From Candidatus Omnitrophota bacterium (GTDB lineage Bacteria > Ratteibacteria > UBA8468 > B48-G9 > DTJG01), in assembly GCA_023819255.1 (NCBI GenBank), contig JAMWBU010000015.1, forward strand, positions 1 to 42,830: a stretch of 42,830 nucleotides of DNA. Reading direction: 5' to 3'. The notes beneath the pieces were generated by a model. It was not told where the DNA came from, made no database searches, and saw only the letters and a program-made list of their open reading frames with translations. Of this stretch, positions 18,432 to 26,990 are shown piece by piece. A program made the translations under genes and the position numbers. Within the stretch, counting starts at the first letter, position 1, and each line of letters starts with the position of its first letter.

Positions 18432-19609
18432 ATTAATGCTGTTGCTGGATTTTCCATCATCATCTTGAATTTTTTCAAAAACGCTCCGCCGTAAGCGCCA
18501 TCAATAACCCTGTGGTCAAGGGAAAGAGAAATCCACATTGTTTTTCCAACTGCAATATTTTCGCCTGAAACAATTGGTTCCTTTTCGATTGAACCTACAG
18601 CCATTATCGCTGTTCCAGGTGGATTGATAATCGCCTGAAATTGTGTCACACCAAACATGCCAAGATTGGTTATAACAAACCTGCAATTTTCCATATCTTG
18701 TTTTGTCGCCTGTCCTTTTCTCGCCCTATCTACCAGGTCTGACCGGAGAATTGAAATTTCCTCAATGCTTTTATTCTTGAGCTCTCTCAGTACCGGAACA
18801 ATCAGTCCATTTTCTGTGTTTATCGCAATTCCTATATCAATGGAATTAAATTGATGAATCTCGCCATCCGCAAAAGCCGCATTGAGAAGTGGAAATTCCT
18901 GTATTATCCTTGAAGCGAAAAATATAATGAAATCAGTATATGTAAAGGATTTTCCCTGTTTTTCTGAAATCTCTTTCAGCTGTTCAATATTATCCATATT
19001 TATTTTTACGGAAAGATAATAGTGTGGTATATTCTGTTTGCTCCAGGATAATCTCTCTGCTATGATTTTTCTCATCGGAGATAACTTTTCAACTTCTTTC
19101 ACCGTATCCTTTTGTGTTTTCTCGATACGGGCGGCGTAATTTTCAACATCCTTTTTTTCTATTCTTCCGGCTTCTCCTGATCCCGCTACATCTTTCAGGT
19201 CTATGCCCATTTCGCTGGCAAGTTTTCTTGCGGCCGGACTTGCAATTATTCTTGCGGCAAGTGATATTTTGCTCTTCTCAGGCGTGCTTTTTTCTCCTTC
19301 TTTTTCCTCTTTGAGAGGTTCTGCTTGTGGCTTTTCATTTTTCGCCGCAAATGGTATTTCTTCTTCCATTGTATCGGAAATATACCCCACTACTGTGGTC
19401 ACAGCAACGGGTTTGTCTGATGGCTGTATAAGAATTTTTTTCAAGAAACCATCATACTGAGATTCAACTTCGAAATTTGTTTTATCACTCATAACCTCAA
19501 GAATGACTTCTCCTTTTTTAATTCTATCGCCTTCCTTTTTTAACCACTTATTGATATATCCTTCTTCCATTGTTTCACCAAGCTTTGGCATTATAATTTC
19601 ATGGATCAT
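18428..19609 (-). CDS. pdhC: Dihydrolipoamide acyltransferase (E2), pyruvate/acetoin dehydrogenase
   Basis: 393 aa. One lipoyl domain (about 1-78) with the lipoylated Lys43 in [11 protein letters not shown], an acidic linker, a peripheral subunit-binding domain (about 115-152, [14 protein letters not shown]), and the catalytic acyltransferase domain with [25 protein letters not shown] and [12 protein letters not shown], carrying His366 and Asp370. It passes the acyl group from E1 to CoA. Encoded directly after E1-alpha and E1-beta with a 4-nt ATGA overlap. No dihydrolipoamide dehydrogenase (E3) gene is in the window, so E3 must come from elsewhere. Acetoin dehydrogenase AcoC is the main alternative. 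Confidence 0.92.
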   Translation of the reverse strand: MIHEIIMPKLGETMEEGYINKWLKKEGDRIKKGEVILEVMSDKTNFEVESQYDGFLKKILIQPSDKPVAVTTVVGYISDTMEEEIPFAAKNEKPQAEPLKEEKEGEKSTPEKSKISLAARIIASPAARKLASEMGIDLKDVAGSGEAGRIEKKDVENYAARIEKTQKDTVKEVEKLSPMRKIIAERLSWSKQNIPHYYLSVKINMDNIEQLKEISEKQGKSFTYTDFIIFFASRIIQEFPLLNAAFADGEIHQFNSIDIGIAINTENGLIVPVLRELKNKSIEEISILRSDLVDRARKGQATKQDMENCRFVITNLGMFGVTQFQAIINPPGTAIMAVGSIEKEPIVSGENIAVGKTMWISLSLDHRVIDGAYGGAFLKKFKMMMENPATALI

Positions 19610-20580
19610 TTCATTACCTCCCTTATTCCTTCAACGATACTTTCCACTGATGGTATCGCAAGGCTTTCAAGATTTGGCGCCTTTGGCATTGGAACATCGG
19701 CTCCAGCAATTCTTTTTATGGGTGCGTCAAGATAATCAAAACACTCTTCCATAACAGTCATCCCGATTTCGGCTCCAGCGCCCGCAGTCCTGGTGTCTTC
19801 CTCGACAATTACGGCTCTGTTTGTTTTCATCACTGAATTTTTTATTGTGGTTTTATCAAGAGGAAGAAGCGTGCGCAGGTCAACAACCTCGACGTTTATT
19901 CCTTCTTTTTCAAGAATTTCCGCTGCTTTTAATGAAAACAGAGTCATTCGGGAGTATGTGAGAATCGTGATATCGGTTCCTGTCTTTTTTACATCCGCGT
20001 TCCCAATGGGAATAAGATACTCATTTTCCGGAACCTGTCCTTTTGTGTTATAGAGCATCTTGTGTTCAATGAAAACAACAGGATTGTCATCTCGGATTGA
20101 GCTTTTGAGAAGTCCTTTTGCGTCCGCTGGAGTGGAAGGCATAACAACCTTTATTCCAGGTATATGCATTAACCATGCTTCTAAACTTTGAGAATGATGG
20201 GCGCCGAGTGTCCTTCCTGCGCCGCCCTCTGTTCTTATTGTCAGCGGCACTGTGCATTTTCCTCCAAACATATATCTTATTTTTGCGACCTGATTGTTTA
20301 ACTGGTCCATGCACAGACCGATAAAATCTATGTACATTATTTCAACAACAGGTCTGTATCCTAAAAGGGCGCTTCCAAGTCCTGTGCCGACTATGGCTGC
20401 TTCAGATATAGGGGTATCTTTTACTCTTTCTTCTCCGTACTTATTTAACAGCCCGATTGTGACTCCATAAGCGCCGCCATAAATTGCAATGTCTTCGCCC
20501 ATCAAAAAAACCTTTTCATCTCGTGCCATTTCTTCATCCAGCGCTTCGTTTAATGCCTGTCGATATGTTATTTCTCTCAC
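19606..20580 (-). CDS. pdhB: 2-Oxoacid/acetoin dehydrogenase E1 beta subunit
   Basis: 324 aa, normal for PdhB/AcoB. The pyrimidine-binding domain has ALDEEMARDEKVFLMGEDI and GVTIGLLNKYGEERV with PISEAAIVGTGLG; then RTEGGAGRTLGAHHSQS with the conserved His pair, and the C-terminal domain with VVDLRTLLPLDKTTI and EEDTRTAGAGAEIG. It completes the thiamine-diphosphate active site with E1-alpha. The start is GTG with AAGGAG upstream, 11 nt after the E1-alpha stop; the end overlaps E2. Confidence 0.94.
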   Translation of the reverse strand: MREITYRQALNEALDEEMARDEKVFLMGEDIAIYGGAYGVTIGLLNKYGEERVKDTPISEAAIVGTGLGSALLGYRPVVEIMYIDFIGLCMDQLNNQVAKIRYMFGGKCTVPLTIRTEGGAGRTLGAHHSQSLEAWLMHIPGIKVVMPSTPADAKGLLKSSIRDDNPVVFIEHKMLYNTKGQVPENEYLIPIGNADVKKTGTDITILTYSRMTLFSLKAAEILEKEGINVEVVDLRTLLPLDKTTIKNSVMKTNRAVIVEEDTRTAGAGAEIGMTVMEECFDYLDAPIKRIAGADVPMPKAPNLESLAIPSVESIVEGIREVMK

Positions 20581-20591
20581 AGTTGCTCCTT

Positions 20592-21554
20592 TTATACATA
20601 AAGATCAGTGTAAAGTTCCTCTGGATCAGGTAAAGGACTTTTTATTGCAAAATCTGTCGCTTTTTCTATCGCTTCTGTCACGGATGCTTCAATATCCTTA
20701 ATTTCTTTTTCAGTTAACCACCCTTCTTTTACGCACTTTTGCGCGAAATTCAGAATAGGATCTCTATCCTTGTAAAATTTTTCTTCCTCTTTTGTTCTGT
20801 AAACGCGCGGATCGCTTCTACTGTGTCCGTAATAACGGTAGGTATTACAAACCAGCAAACATGGACCATTTCCTTTTCTAACATAATCAATCCACCTGAT
20901 GGCGGCTTCCTTCACAGCAAGGACATCCATGCCATCGGCTATTTCTGCGGGCATATCATAGGCCTCTGCGCGTTTCTTGAAATCCTTAACCGAACAGGCG
21001 CGGTTTATGCTGACGCTCATCGCATAGAGATTGTTCTCGCATAAATAAAGAACAGGCAGTTTCCATAGAGAAGCCATATTCATACACTCATGGGTTATTC
21101 CGTTATTGAGGGCTCCGTCTCCAAAAAAACACACAACTATCTTTGAACTTTTTTGCATTTTAAGAGCGATGCCTGCTCCTGTCGCTATGCCAAGTCCTCC
21201 AGCAACAATTCCATTTGCGCCAAGGTTGCCCTTGTTAAGATCTGCAAGATGAAGTGATCCGCCTTTTCCCTTGCAGACACCGGTTTTTTTCCCGAGAATC
21301 TCTGCCATTAAGGCGTTCAGGTCTCCATCTTTTGCTATTGCGTGGCCATGTCCGCGATGCGTGCTTGATATGAAATCGTCAGGATTCAGACTTGAAATCA
21401 CTCCAACCGCGACGGCTTCCATTCCTGCATATAAGTGGGAACCTCCTTCGGCGATATTTTTTGAAAGGAGTTCCATAATCTTGTCTTCGAATTGTCTTAT
21501 TTCCATCATTTGCCGCAGTAGCTTAGCCGCTTCCTGTTTTGAAGGTTTATACAT
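20592..21554 (-). CDS. pdhA: 2-Oxoacid/acetoin dehydrogenase E1 alpha subunit
   Basis: 320 aa, short for a pyruvate dehydrogenase E1-alpha of the Gram-positive type (about 370) and close to AcoA of acetoin dehydrogenase (about 320-330). Motifs are RQFEDKIMELL, HLYAGMEAVAVG, FISSTHRGHGHAIAKD, GKGGSLHLADL, the thiamine-diphosphate/Mg motif FFGDGALNNG running to CENNLYAMS, and YRYYGHSRSDP. It decarboxylates the 2-oxoacid or cleaves acetoin and acylates the lipoyl group of E2. It lies 14 nt downstream of a zinc dehydrogenase, an order reminiscent of acetoin/butanediol operons. Confidence 0.92.
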   Translation of the reverse strand: MYKPSKQEAAKLLRQMMEIRQFEDKIMELLSKNIAEGGSHLYAGMEAVAVGVISSLNPDDFISSTHRGHGHAIAKDGDLNALMAEILGKKTGVCKGKGGSLHLADLNKGNLGANGIVAGGLGIATGAGIALKMQKSSKIVVCFFGDGALNNGITHECMNMASLWKLPVLYLCENNLYAMSVSINRACSVKDFKKRAEAYDMPAEIADGMDVLAVKEAAIRWIDYVRKGNGPCLLVCNTYRYYGHSRSDPRVYRTKEEEKFYKDRDPILNFAQKCVKEGWLTEKEIKDIEASVTEAIEKATDFAIKSPLPDPEELYTDLYV

Positions 21555-21568
21555 ATGCCCCCTTTAAT

Positions 21569-22606
21569 TTAAGGATTTATGATAATTTTTATAACTTTTC
21601 TTTCTTCTGCTTCTTGCAGCCCTTGCGCAATCTGGCTGAGCGCCATTTTTTTGCTGATATATTTGTCTGTGCTAATTCTTCCTGACGCGATCAATTCAAG
21701 CGCCATCTGATTGTGCAGAGGGGTTGAGCCGTGCGTTCCTGTAATAAAACTTTCTCCATAATGGAGAATATTGGTGTTTAACTTTGCAAAAGGCGATTCT
21801 TTGGGCAGGCCGCCAAAAAAATTGATAGAACCTCTTTTTGCAACAAGTTCCAGTGATTGCTCCTGAACTTCACCAAGTCCAACTGCGACAATCACTCTAT
21901 CCGCCATTCTTCCTTCGGTCATTTCCGCCACAAATTTCTTGAGGTCTTTTTCTTTTGAATTCACAGTTGTTGCTCCTGTGAATGATGCCATATCAAGCCG
22001 CTGTTGAACAACATCGGCAAGGATCACTTTTGCGGCGCCGGTGTTTTTTGCCAGTTCTGCGTGAAGGCAGCCGATAGGTCCTGCTCCGAGAATCAAAACC
22101 GTGTTTCCAACTTCCACCCTGCTCAGTTGTTGTCCATTAATAACGCAGGCAAGTGGTTCTGCGAGGGACGCCTGATCAAAATCCACATTTTCAGGAATTT
22201 TATTCACGCATCCGTTTCTTACCGCAACCTCGGGCACTATCATATATTGCGCAAATCCGCCATCAAAATGATACCCTATGGCTTTCAGATTATCGCACAT
22301 CGATTGCCATCCTTTTCTGCAATAGTAGCAATATCCGCACGGGATTGCCGGAGCCACTGCAACCCTGTCTCCTTCTCTGTATTGTTCAATATCTTCCCCT
22401 GCTTTCTCGATAATTCCGCTGACCTCATGACCTGTGACTCTCGGAAAGACAATATGCTTGTGCCCATGATGGAAAACTTTTATGTCTGTTCCACAAATTG
22501 CGCAGCTTTTCACTTTCAGGAGAAGTTCGCCCCTTTTCGGCGAAGGAACGTCTCTTTCTACTATTTCAAGATTTTCAATACCTTTAAGTACGGCTGCTTT
22601 CGCCAT
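21569..22606 (-). CDS. Zinc-dependent medium-chain alcohol/polyol dehydrogenase
   Basis: 345 aa cytoplasmic NAD(P)-dependent dehydrogenase of the sorbitol/threonine/butanediol dehydrogenase group. Catalytic-zinc motif CAICGTDIKVFHHG and GHEVSGIIEKAGEDI; structural zinc cysteines in PCGYCYYCRKGWQSMC; Rossmann motif VLILGAGPIGCLHAELAK followed by an Asp-ending strand (VILADV), which favours NAD. Its place between mtlD and the E1/E2 genes fits either a polyol dehydrogenase or a 2,3-butanediol dehydrogenase feeding acetoin to the E1/E2 complex; the sequence does not decide. Confidence 0.88.
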   Translation of the reverse strand: MAKAAVLKGIENLEIVERDVPSPKRGELLLKVKSCAICGTDIKVFHHGHKHIVFPRVTGHEVSGIIEKAGEDIEQYREGDRVAVAPAIPCGYCYYCRKGWQSMCDNLKAIGYHFDGGFAQYMIVPEVAVRNGCVNKIPENVDFDQASLAEPLACVINGQQLSRVEVGNTVLILGAGPIGCLHAELAKNTGAAKVILADVVQQRLDMASFTGATTVNSKEKDLKKFVAEMTEGRMADRVIVAVGLGEVQEQSLELVAKRGSINFFGGLPKESPFAKLNTNILHYGESFITGTHGSTPLHNQMALELIASGRISTDKYISKKMALSQIAQGLQEAEERKVIKIIINP

Positions 22607-22639
22607 TTTGTGCTCCTTAATGTGAAAGATCCTCGTGGA

Positions 22640-23821
22640 TTATAACATTTTTTCCTTAAATTTCCAAAAATTGAGACACTTTTCTTTTATAAGACCATAG
22701 ATGATGTCTTCTCTGGATAAACCGGAAATATTTTCTAAAACATAATCTATGCCGTGAGTTTCCAGAAGATTTTTTAACTTTTTGCTTTCAGGATCTGAAG
22801 GCTCGTCGTAATAAATGCACAGGGCGGCGAAGAAACTGATATACTCGGGCACAACATCTTGCGTCTGGCATAATTTAGCGGCTCCGATAATCCTATCGTT
22901 TGGACCAATCTTTCGTATCGGCTCCCTGGCAACTCTCGTCACAGTATCTCCAAGTCCCTTGTTTGAAAACCTTTCAAGCAAATCTTCATAATAATTATCG
23001 ATTTCCTGTTTGGAAACACTGTATTTTTTATTTATTGCCTGCTTTACCTCGGTGTACGCTTTCTGGACAAGATCTTTTATTTTTCTATCTGCGACTGTTT
23101 GCCATATAAAAGTGTAACCTTTTTTGTGTCCCGCATAGGCAAATGCCGCGTGAGTAAAATTATGTATATAAAGCTTCATCGCCTCATAGGTTTCAATATC
23201 ATCTACAAAGAGAAATCCTTTTACATCCGGCAACTTTCCTTTGAACATATTCTTTGCAACAGGCATTGTGTTGTATGGTTCTGCAAGGACTATCAATGGA
23301 TACTGTTTTTTTATTTCTTCCGGAACGATTGGAATCATTCTTCCAAGAACCGTTTCCACCAGACCAACATTATTTTCAAAATATTCCACCGCCGAAGGTG
23401 CAATCGTTTCGATTATCCACTGTTTCAATGTTTTTGAAGCGTCCTTGATATTTTCTCCGATTATAATATTGAGTTGAGAAGATGGATCAAAAATAGATTT
23501 GTTTTCAATAATTTCCTTGAGCACCTGCATTAAACCTTTCACATTATTGACACCCACAGAAAAGCTTATGAGGTCAATATTTTTTGATGCTTCCATAATT
23601 GCCTGTTTGTCGGTAATTTTGATTCCCGAAACGTTTTTTATTGTCATCTTTTCAGTATTTTCGCCTACAAGCCAGAGAGGATACTGGTTTAATCTATTTA
23701 GGGTTTCAATCACATATTCGACAATATCAACAAAAATAATATGATATCCGGACTGATAATATAGGTGTCCGAAAAAACCCCTTCCAATGTTTCCCGCGCC
23801 AAAGTGTAAAACTTTTTTCAT
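22640..23821 (-). CDS. mtlD: Mannitol-1-phosphate 5-dehydrogenase
   Basis: 393 aa, full length. The N-terminal Rossmann domain opens VLHFGAGNIGRGFFGHLYY, with IIFVD after it for NAD binding; the C-terminal helical domain has KLYIHNFTHAAFAYAGHKKG, which carries the conserved Lys/Asn/His set of the long-chain dehydrogenases. It interconverts mannitol 1-phosphate and fructose 6-phosphate. No mannitol PTS permease lies nearby, so the protein may serve mannitol synthesis or another polyol phosphate. First gene of the twelve-gene minus run, with its own promoter. Confidence 0.92.
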   Translation of the reverse strand: MKKVLHFGAGNIGRGFFGHLYYQSGYHIIFVDIVEYVIETLNRLNQYPLWLVGENTEKMTIKNVSGIKITDKQAIMEASKNIDLISFSVGVNNVKGLMQVLKEIIENKSIFDPSSQLNIIIGENIKDASKTLKQWIIETIAPSAVEYFENNVGLVETVLGRMIPIVPEEIKKQYPLIVLAEPYNTMPVAKNMFKGKLPDVKGFLFVDDIETYEAMKLYIHNFTHAAFAYAGHKKGYTFIWQTVADRKIKDLVQKAYTEVKQAINKKYSVSKQEIDNYYEDLLERFSNKGLGDTVTRVAREPIRKIGPNDRIIGAAKLCQTQDVVPEYISFFAALCIYYDEPSDPESKKLKNLLETHGIDYVLENISGLSREDIIYGLIKEKCLNFWKFKEKML

Positions 23822-23834
23822 TTTAAGTTTACTT

Positions 23835-23864
23835 ATTTTATCATTAACTTCTTTTGTTCAGCAA
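23835..23864 (-). promoter_or_regulatory. Promoter for mtlD operon, very short leader
   Basis: TTGCTG (23864-23859), an 18-nt spacer and TAAAAT (23840-23835) on the minus strand. The ATG at 23821 is 13 nt after the -10 box, leaving a leader of about 7 nt and no visible ribosome-binding site. Its -35 box shares bases with the -35 of the divergent tRNA promoter. Confidence 0.5.
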
Positions 23865-23881
23865 TAATTTTATGATAAAAT
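23854..23881 (+). promoter_or_regulatory. Promoter for tRNA-Ala / surE unit
   Basis: TTGTTC (23854-23859), a 16-nt spacer and TAAAAT (23876-23881), ending 13 nt before the tRNA. It overlaps the divergent mtlD promoter at the -35 boxes. Confidence 0.5.
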
Positions 23882-23894
23882 AACAAAACAGAAA

Positions 23895-23967
23895 GGGGCA
23901 GTAGCTCAGATGGGAGAGCGCCAGAATCGCACTCTGGAGGCCGCCGGTTCAACTCCGGTCTGCTCCA
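23895..23967 (+). tRNA. tRNA-Ala (anticodon CGC)
   Basis: A 73-nt cloverleaf can be folded by eye: acceptor stem GGGGCAG with CTGCTCC including the G3-U70 wobble that marks alanine tRNAs, D arm GCTC/GAGC, anticodon stem CCAGA/TCTGG with loop ATCGCAC, and T arm GCCGG-TTCAACT-CCGGT. The discriminator is A. The 3'-CCA is not encoded. It reads GCG codons. surE begins 26 nt downstream. Confidence 0.95.
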
Positions 23968-23993
23968 TTTTCTTATCGATTGTCATATATATT

Positions 23994-24752
23994 ATGAAAA
24001 GACTGGCACTTGTTTCAAATGATGATGGGATTTTTGCGGACGGATTAAACATTCTATGCGAAAAACTGGCAGGCGAATTCGATGTTGCGATTGTCGCTCC
24101 TGATTCAGAAAGGAGCAATGTTGGCCACGCAATAACGCTGAGTATGCCATTGAAGATTGAAAAGGTTAAAACTCCCTGCGGAATTACTGGATACAGCGTC
24201 AGTGGGATGCCTGCGGACTGCATAAAGATAGCTGTTTCAAGTTTGCTTGGTAGAAAACCGGATATTGTGGTTTCAGGTATAAATTTAGGGTCAAATCTTG
24301 GCATAGATGTTCTTTATTCCGGCACTGTGTCTGCTGCTACGGAGGCAGTGATAATGGGAATTCCCGCGTTTGCGATTTCCCTTGACACGCTTGAAAATCC
24401 GGATTTTTTTTGCGCGGCAAATTTTGCGAAGGAACTTGCGATAGCGATGTTGAAGAACCGTATTCCCGAAAATATTGTGCTGAATGTCAATGTGCCTTTT
24501 GGTGAGCCGCGCGGGGTTAAAATTGTTCCTCTGAGCAAGGCGAGATACAGAGAAAGATATGAGAAAAGAATAAACCCGAGAAAAAAGGAATACTGGTGGT
24601 TGACAGGAGAATTTATGGAAGAAACGGATATCGGCGATTCAGATATCCGCTGGGTGAAAGATGGTTTTGTTACCATTACGCCACTGAATATAGACCTGAC
24701 CGATTATGAGTATTTGAATCTTATTTCTGAATGGAAATTTGAAAACATATAA
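23994..24752 (+). CDS. surE: SurE 5'-nucleotidase
   Basis: 252 aa from the ATG at 23994; the open frame runs back into the tRNA, so the longer form is rejected. SurE motifs are SNDDGIFADG (metal Asp pair), APDSERSNVGHAIT, VSGINLGSNLGIDVLYSGTV, with its metal-site Asn, and AATEAVIMGIPAFAIS. It dephosphorylates nucleoside monophosphates under stress. No ribosome-binding site is visible before the ATG, and it appears to be transcribed with the tRNA. The length is normal. Confidence 0.95.
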   Translation: MKRLALVSNDDGIFADGLNILCEKLAGEFDVAIVAPDSERSNVGHAITLSMPLKIEKVKTPCGITGYSVSGMPADCIKIAVSSLLGRKPDIVVSGINLGSNLGIDVLYSGTVSAATEAVIMGIPAFAISLDTLENPDFFCAANFAKELAIAMLKNRIPENIVLNVNVPFGEPRGVKIVPLSKARYRERYEKRINPRKKEYWWLTGEFMEETDIGDSDIRWVKDGFVTITPLNIDLTDYEYLNLISEWKFENI

Positions 24753-24764
24753 CAGGGAGAAAGT

Positions 24765-24899
24765 ATGTCCATTACATTGCGTCCGAACAAAAGAAAAAGA
24801 AAAAAGGTTCATGGCTTTTTGAAAAGAATGAGCACCCGTTCAGGAAGAAAAATCCTGGCAAGGAGAAGAAAAAAAGGAAGAGAAACACTTTCGGCATGA
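24765..24899 (+). CDS. rpmH: 50S ribosomal protein L34
   Basis: 44 aa, found by direct translation. The sequence opens [18 protein letters not shown] and continues with [20 protein letters not shown], the classic L34 pattern of a short, very basic protein. Start ATG at 24765 with GGGAGA upstream. Its stop overlaps the ATG of rnpA (ATGA), the usual bacterial arrangement. Confidence 0.98.
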   Translation: MSITLRPNKRKRKKVHGFLKRMSTRSGRKILARRRKKGRETLSA

Positions 24900-25183
24900 A
24901 TAAGAGAATGATAGATGTTATAAAGAATGGAAAAAAATTCGAAACAGAGTATTTTACGCTTTACCTGAAAAACAGCTGCAACTTTCTCAAAATGGGTTTT
25001 AAAATTAACTTTCATTTTTCAACATCTGTGACGAGAAACAGAATTAAAAGAATTTTCAGGTCCTTGATAAGAGAGACATTTGAAAACGGCGATATTATAG
25101 TCAGGATAAAATCAGGTTGCAAGGGGTTGACAGGAGAAGAGATACGGAAAGAATGGACAGCGATCAAAAAAAAGGTTTTCTGA
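24896..25183 (+). CDS. rnpA: Ribonuclease P protein component
   Basis: 95 aa, slightly short for RnpA (about 110-120). It has the F-x-L-Y-like strand (EYFTLYLKN) and the basic signature [15 protein letters not shown] that binds the RNase P RNA and pre-tRNA leader. It directs 5' tRNA maturation with the rnpB RNA, which is not in this window. It overlaps rpmH by 4 nt and yidD by about 30 nt. Confidence 0.94.
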   Translation: MNKRMIDVIKNGKKFETEYFTLYLKNSCNFLKMGFKINFHFSTSVTRNRIKRIFRSLIRETFENGDIIVRIKSGCKGLTGEEIRKEWTAIKKKVF

Positions 25184-25404
25184 ATCATACGGTAATTTTA
25201 ACCGTCAGGATATACCAGCTTTTTATTTCGCCTTTTTCAGGAAAACATTGCAGATTTTATCCAAGTTGTTCAAATTATTTTATTGAGGCAGTGGAGAGAT
25301 TCGGGATGGTTAAAGGGATGGGTCTGTTTTTTAAAAGAATAGTGAGATGTCATCCATTCCATCCTGGAGGATATGATCCGTTGCCCGAAGGGAATAAGAA
25401 ATGA
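25153..25404 (+). CDS. yidD: Membrane protein insertion efficiency factor YidD
   Basis: About 83 aa from the ATG at 25153 (GAAAG just upstream); an in-frame ATG at 25117 is possible but would add a non-family extension. Motifs are [24 protein letters not shown] (given in parts: [21 protein letters not shown]), the conserved cysteines and [16 protein letters not shown]. It assists YidC-dependent insertion at the inner membrane. It overlaps yidC by 4 nt. Confidence 0.95.
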   Translation: MDSDQKKGFLNHTVILTVRIYQLFISPFSGKHCRFYPSCSNYFIEAVERFGMVKGMGLFFKRIVRCHPFHPGGYDPLPEGNKK

Positions 25405-26912
25405 AAGAAGAATCAAGAATACTCATAGCATTTGGGTTGGCGCTTGCTGTTATCATATTGTTCAGTATGATGCCAGGAAAACATAAACCGATTTCTAAAC
25501 CACAACAACCCGAACCTGCCAGCATTGATCATGAAATTTCTGAAAATCAAGAGGATTTTGAAATATCGGATAGAAGGAGAGAATTGAAAAACCAACTTTA
25601 TAATTTTTCTCTGGATTTGCTTGGTGGAAAAATCGTTTCCTTTTCACTGAATGGGTACACCCGACCTGACGAAAAAAGGTTTCTGTTTTTTCAGAATGGA
25701 ACAACGCTTCTTGACATGGTTGACGGAGAAACAAGCCAGATTGTTTATGATATCTCTCCTGATTCAAAGGATGATTTCTTGATTTTAAGAGCAAAACAAA
25801 ATGGATTGGAACATAAGAAAACCATAGAGATATCGCCTGTTGAATATTCTTTAAAAGTTGGGATAGAGCAGAAAAATATTTTAGATAAAAACATTTCTGC
25901 CGGTGGATTGAACATTTCTCTTGGTTCACTTTTTCTCAACAGACATCATCCTGAAGAAGCGTCTGTCGATTTTATGGTAATGAATGGCGGGAAACCTTAT
26001 AAATTTAATGTCGCAAGGCAGATGAAGGAAAAAATTTCAGGCAATGCCTGCGTTGTAAGAACAAGATATCAGATGTATTATTTCAGATCGGATGAGCCGG
26101 TTGAATTTCGTGTTGAAAACAAATCTTCCAGAATTTCATGGGGATTCCACATCCCGTCCGTGGAACTTACAGCAGGCAAGTCGAGGAAATTCAATTTTTC
26201 TTTTTATATTGGACCGTCTGATTATTTTGTGGCAAGGTCTGAAATTAAAGATATCAGGGTCTTCGGAACCGGATTTTTTGTTTCTATGGGCAGATTTATA
26301 TTTTACATATTGAATTCATTTCATAGATTTATTCCAAACTGGGGTCTTTCCATTATTCTCCTGACTGTTTTAATAAAACTGGTTTTCTTTCCACTGACAA
26401 GAAACAGTTTGCGTTCAATGAAACAGATGCAAAAATTGAGGCCATATTTGCAGGATATTCAAAAAAAATACAAGGACAATCCGCAGATGTTGCAAAGGGA
26501 AATGATGAATCTTTATAAGACTTACAAAATAAATCCATTTGGCGGTTGTCTTCCGATGCTTATTCAGATTCCGATTTTTGTTGGTTTTTTCCTTGCGTTA
26601 AGAAGTTCAATATATTTAAGGGGAAGCCCGTTTATTCTCTGGATAAAGGACCTTTCCATGCCTGATACAGTCGCATCGATTGGTTCAGTTCCCATAAACA
26701 TCCTTCCGTTTTTGATGTTTATCACATCTTTTTTCCAGCAGAGGATGACCCCTGCTGTTGAGCAATCGCAAAAATTCATGAACATAGTGCTGCCGTTGAT
26801 GATGCTTGTGCTGTTTTATAATTTTTCATCCGGCCTGCTTTTATACTGGGTAACGATGAACTTCGCGGGTCTCATTGAGCAGTATTATATCTACAATCTG
26901 ACAAAGAAATAG
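25401..26912 (+). CDS. yidC: Membrane protein insertase YidC (long, diderm type)
   Basis: 503 aa. One N-terminal helix (about 7-25), a large periplasmic beta domain (about 50-280) found in Gram-negative YidC, then the conserved insertase core of five helices: [60 protein letters not shown] and [20 protein letters not shown]. Lys stands where E. coli has its groove Arg, a known variant. It inserts proteins into the inner membrane with or without Sec. Last gene of the rpmH-rnpA-yidD-yidC cluster. Confidence 0.97.
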   Translation: MKEESRILIAFGLALAVIILFSMMPGKHKPISKPQQPEPASIDHEISENQEDFEISDRRRELKNQLYNFSLDLLGGKIVSFSLNGYTRPDEKRFLFFQNGTTLLDMVDGETSQIVYDISPDSKDDFLILRAKQNGLEHKKTIEISPVEYSLKVGIEQKNILDKNISAGGLNISLGSLFLNRHHPEEASVDFMVMNGGKPYKFNVARQMKEKISGNACVVRTRYQMYYFRSDEPVEFRVENKSSRISWGFHIPSVELTAGKSRKFNFSFYIGPSDYFVARSEIKDIRVFGTGFFVSMGRFIFYILNSFHRFIPNWGLSIILLTVLIKLVFFPLTRNSLRSMKQMQKLRPYLQDIQKKYKDNPQMLQREMMNLYKTYKINPFGGCLPMLIQIPIFVGFFLALRSSIYLRGSPFILWIKDLSMPDTVASIGSVPINILPFLMFITSFFQQRMTPAVEQSQKFMNIVLPLMMLVLFYNFSSGLLLYWVTMNFAGLIEQYYIYNLTKK

Positions 26913-26990
26913 ATTACGCGACTTCGCTTTTGTATCAATTCGTATTGTATTGTGGTTTTCACTCATTATTCCCGCGATTCAACTGTACTT

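Larger units (their letters stand above)
23835..23881. repeat. 10-bp inverted repeat formed by two divergent -10 regions
   Basis: ATTTTATCAT (23835-23844) and ATGATAAAAT (23872-23881) are perfect reverse complements, each containing the -10 box of one divergent promoter (mtlD leftward, tRNA-Ala rightward). The symmetry may simply reflect two similar promoters back to back, or an operator acting on both. Confidence 0.55.

Noticed and set aside
22004..22645. Long plus-strand open frame of 213 codons opposite the zinc dehydrogenase
   Set aside because: Antisense to a well-supported gene, with no domain pattern.
23910..23993. N-terminal extension of SurE
   Set aside because: It would be translated from inside the tRNA-Ala gene; the SNDDG motif places the start at 23994.
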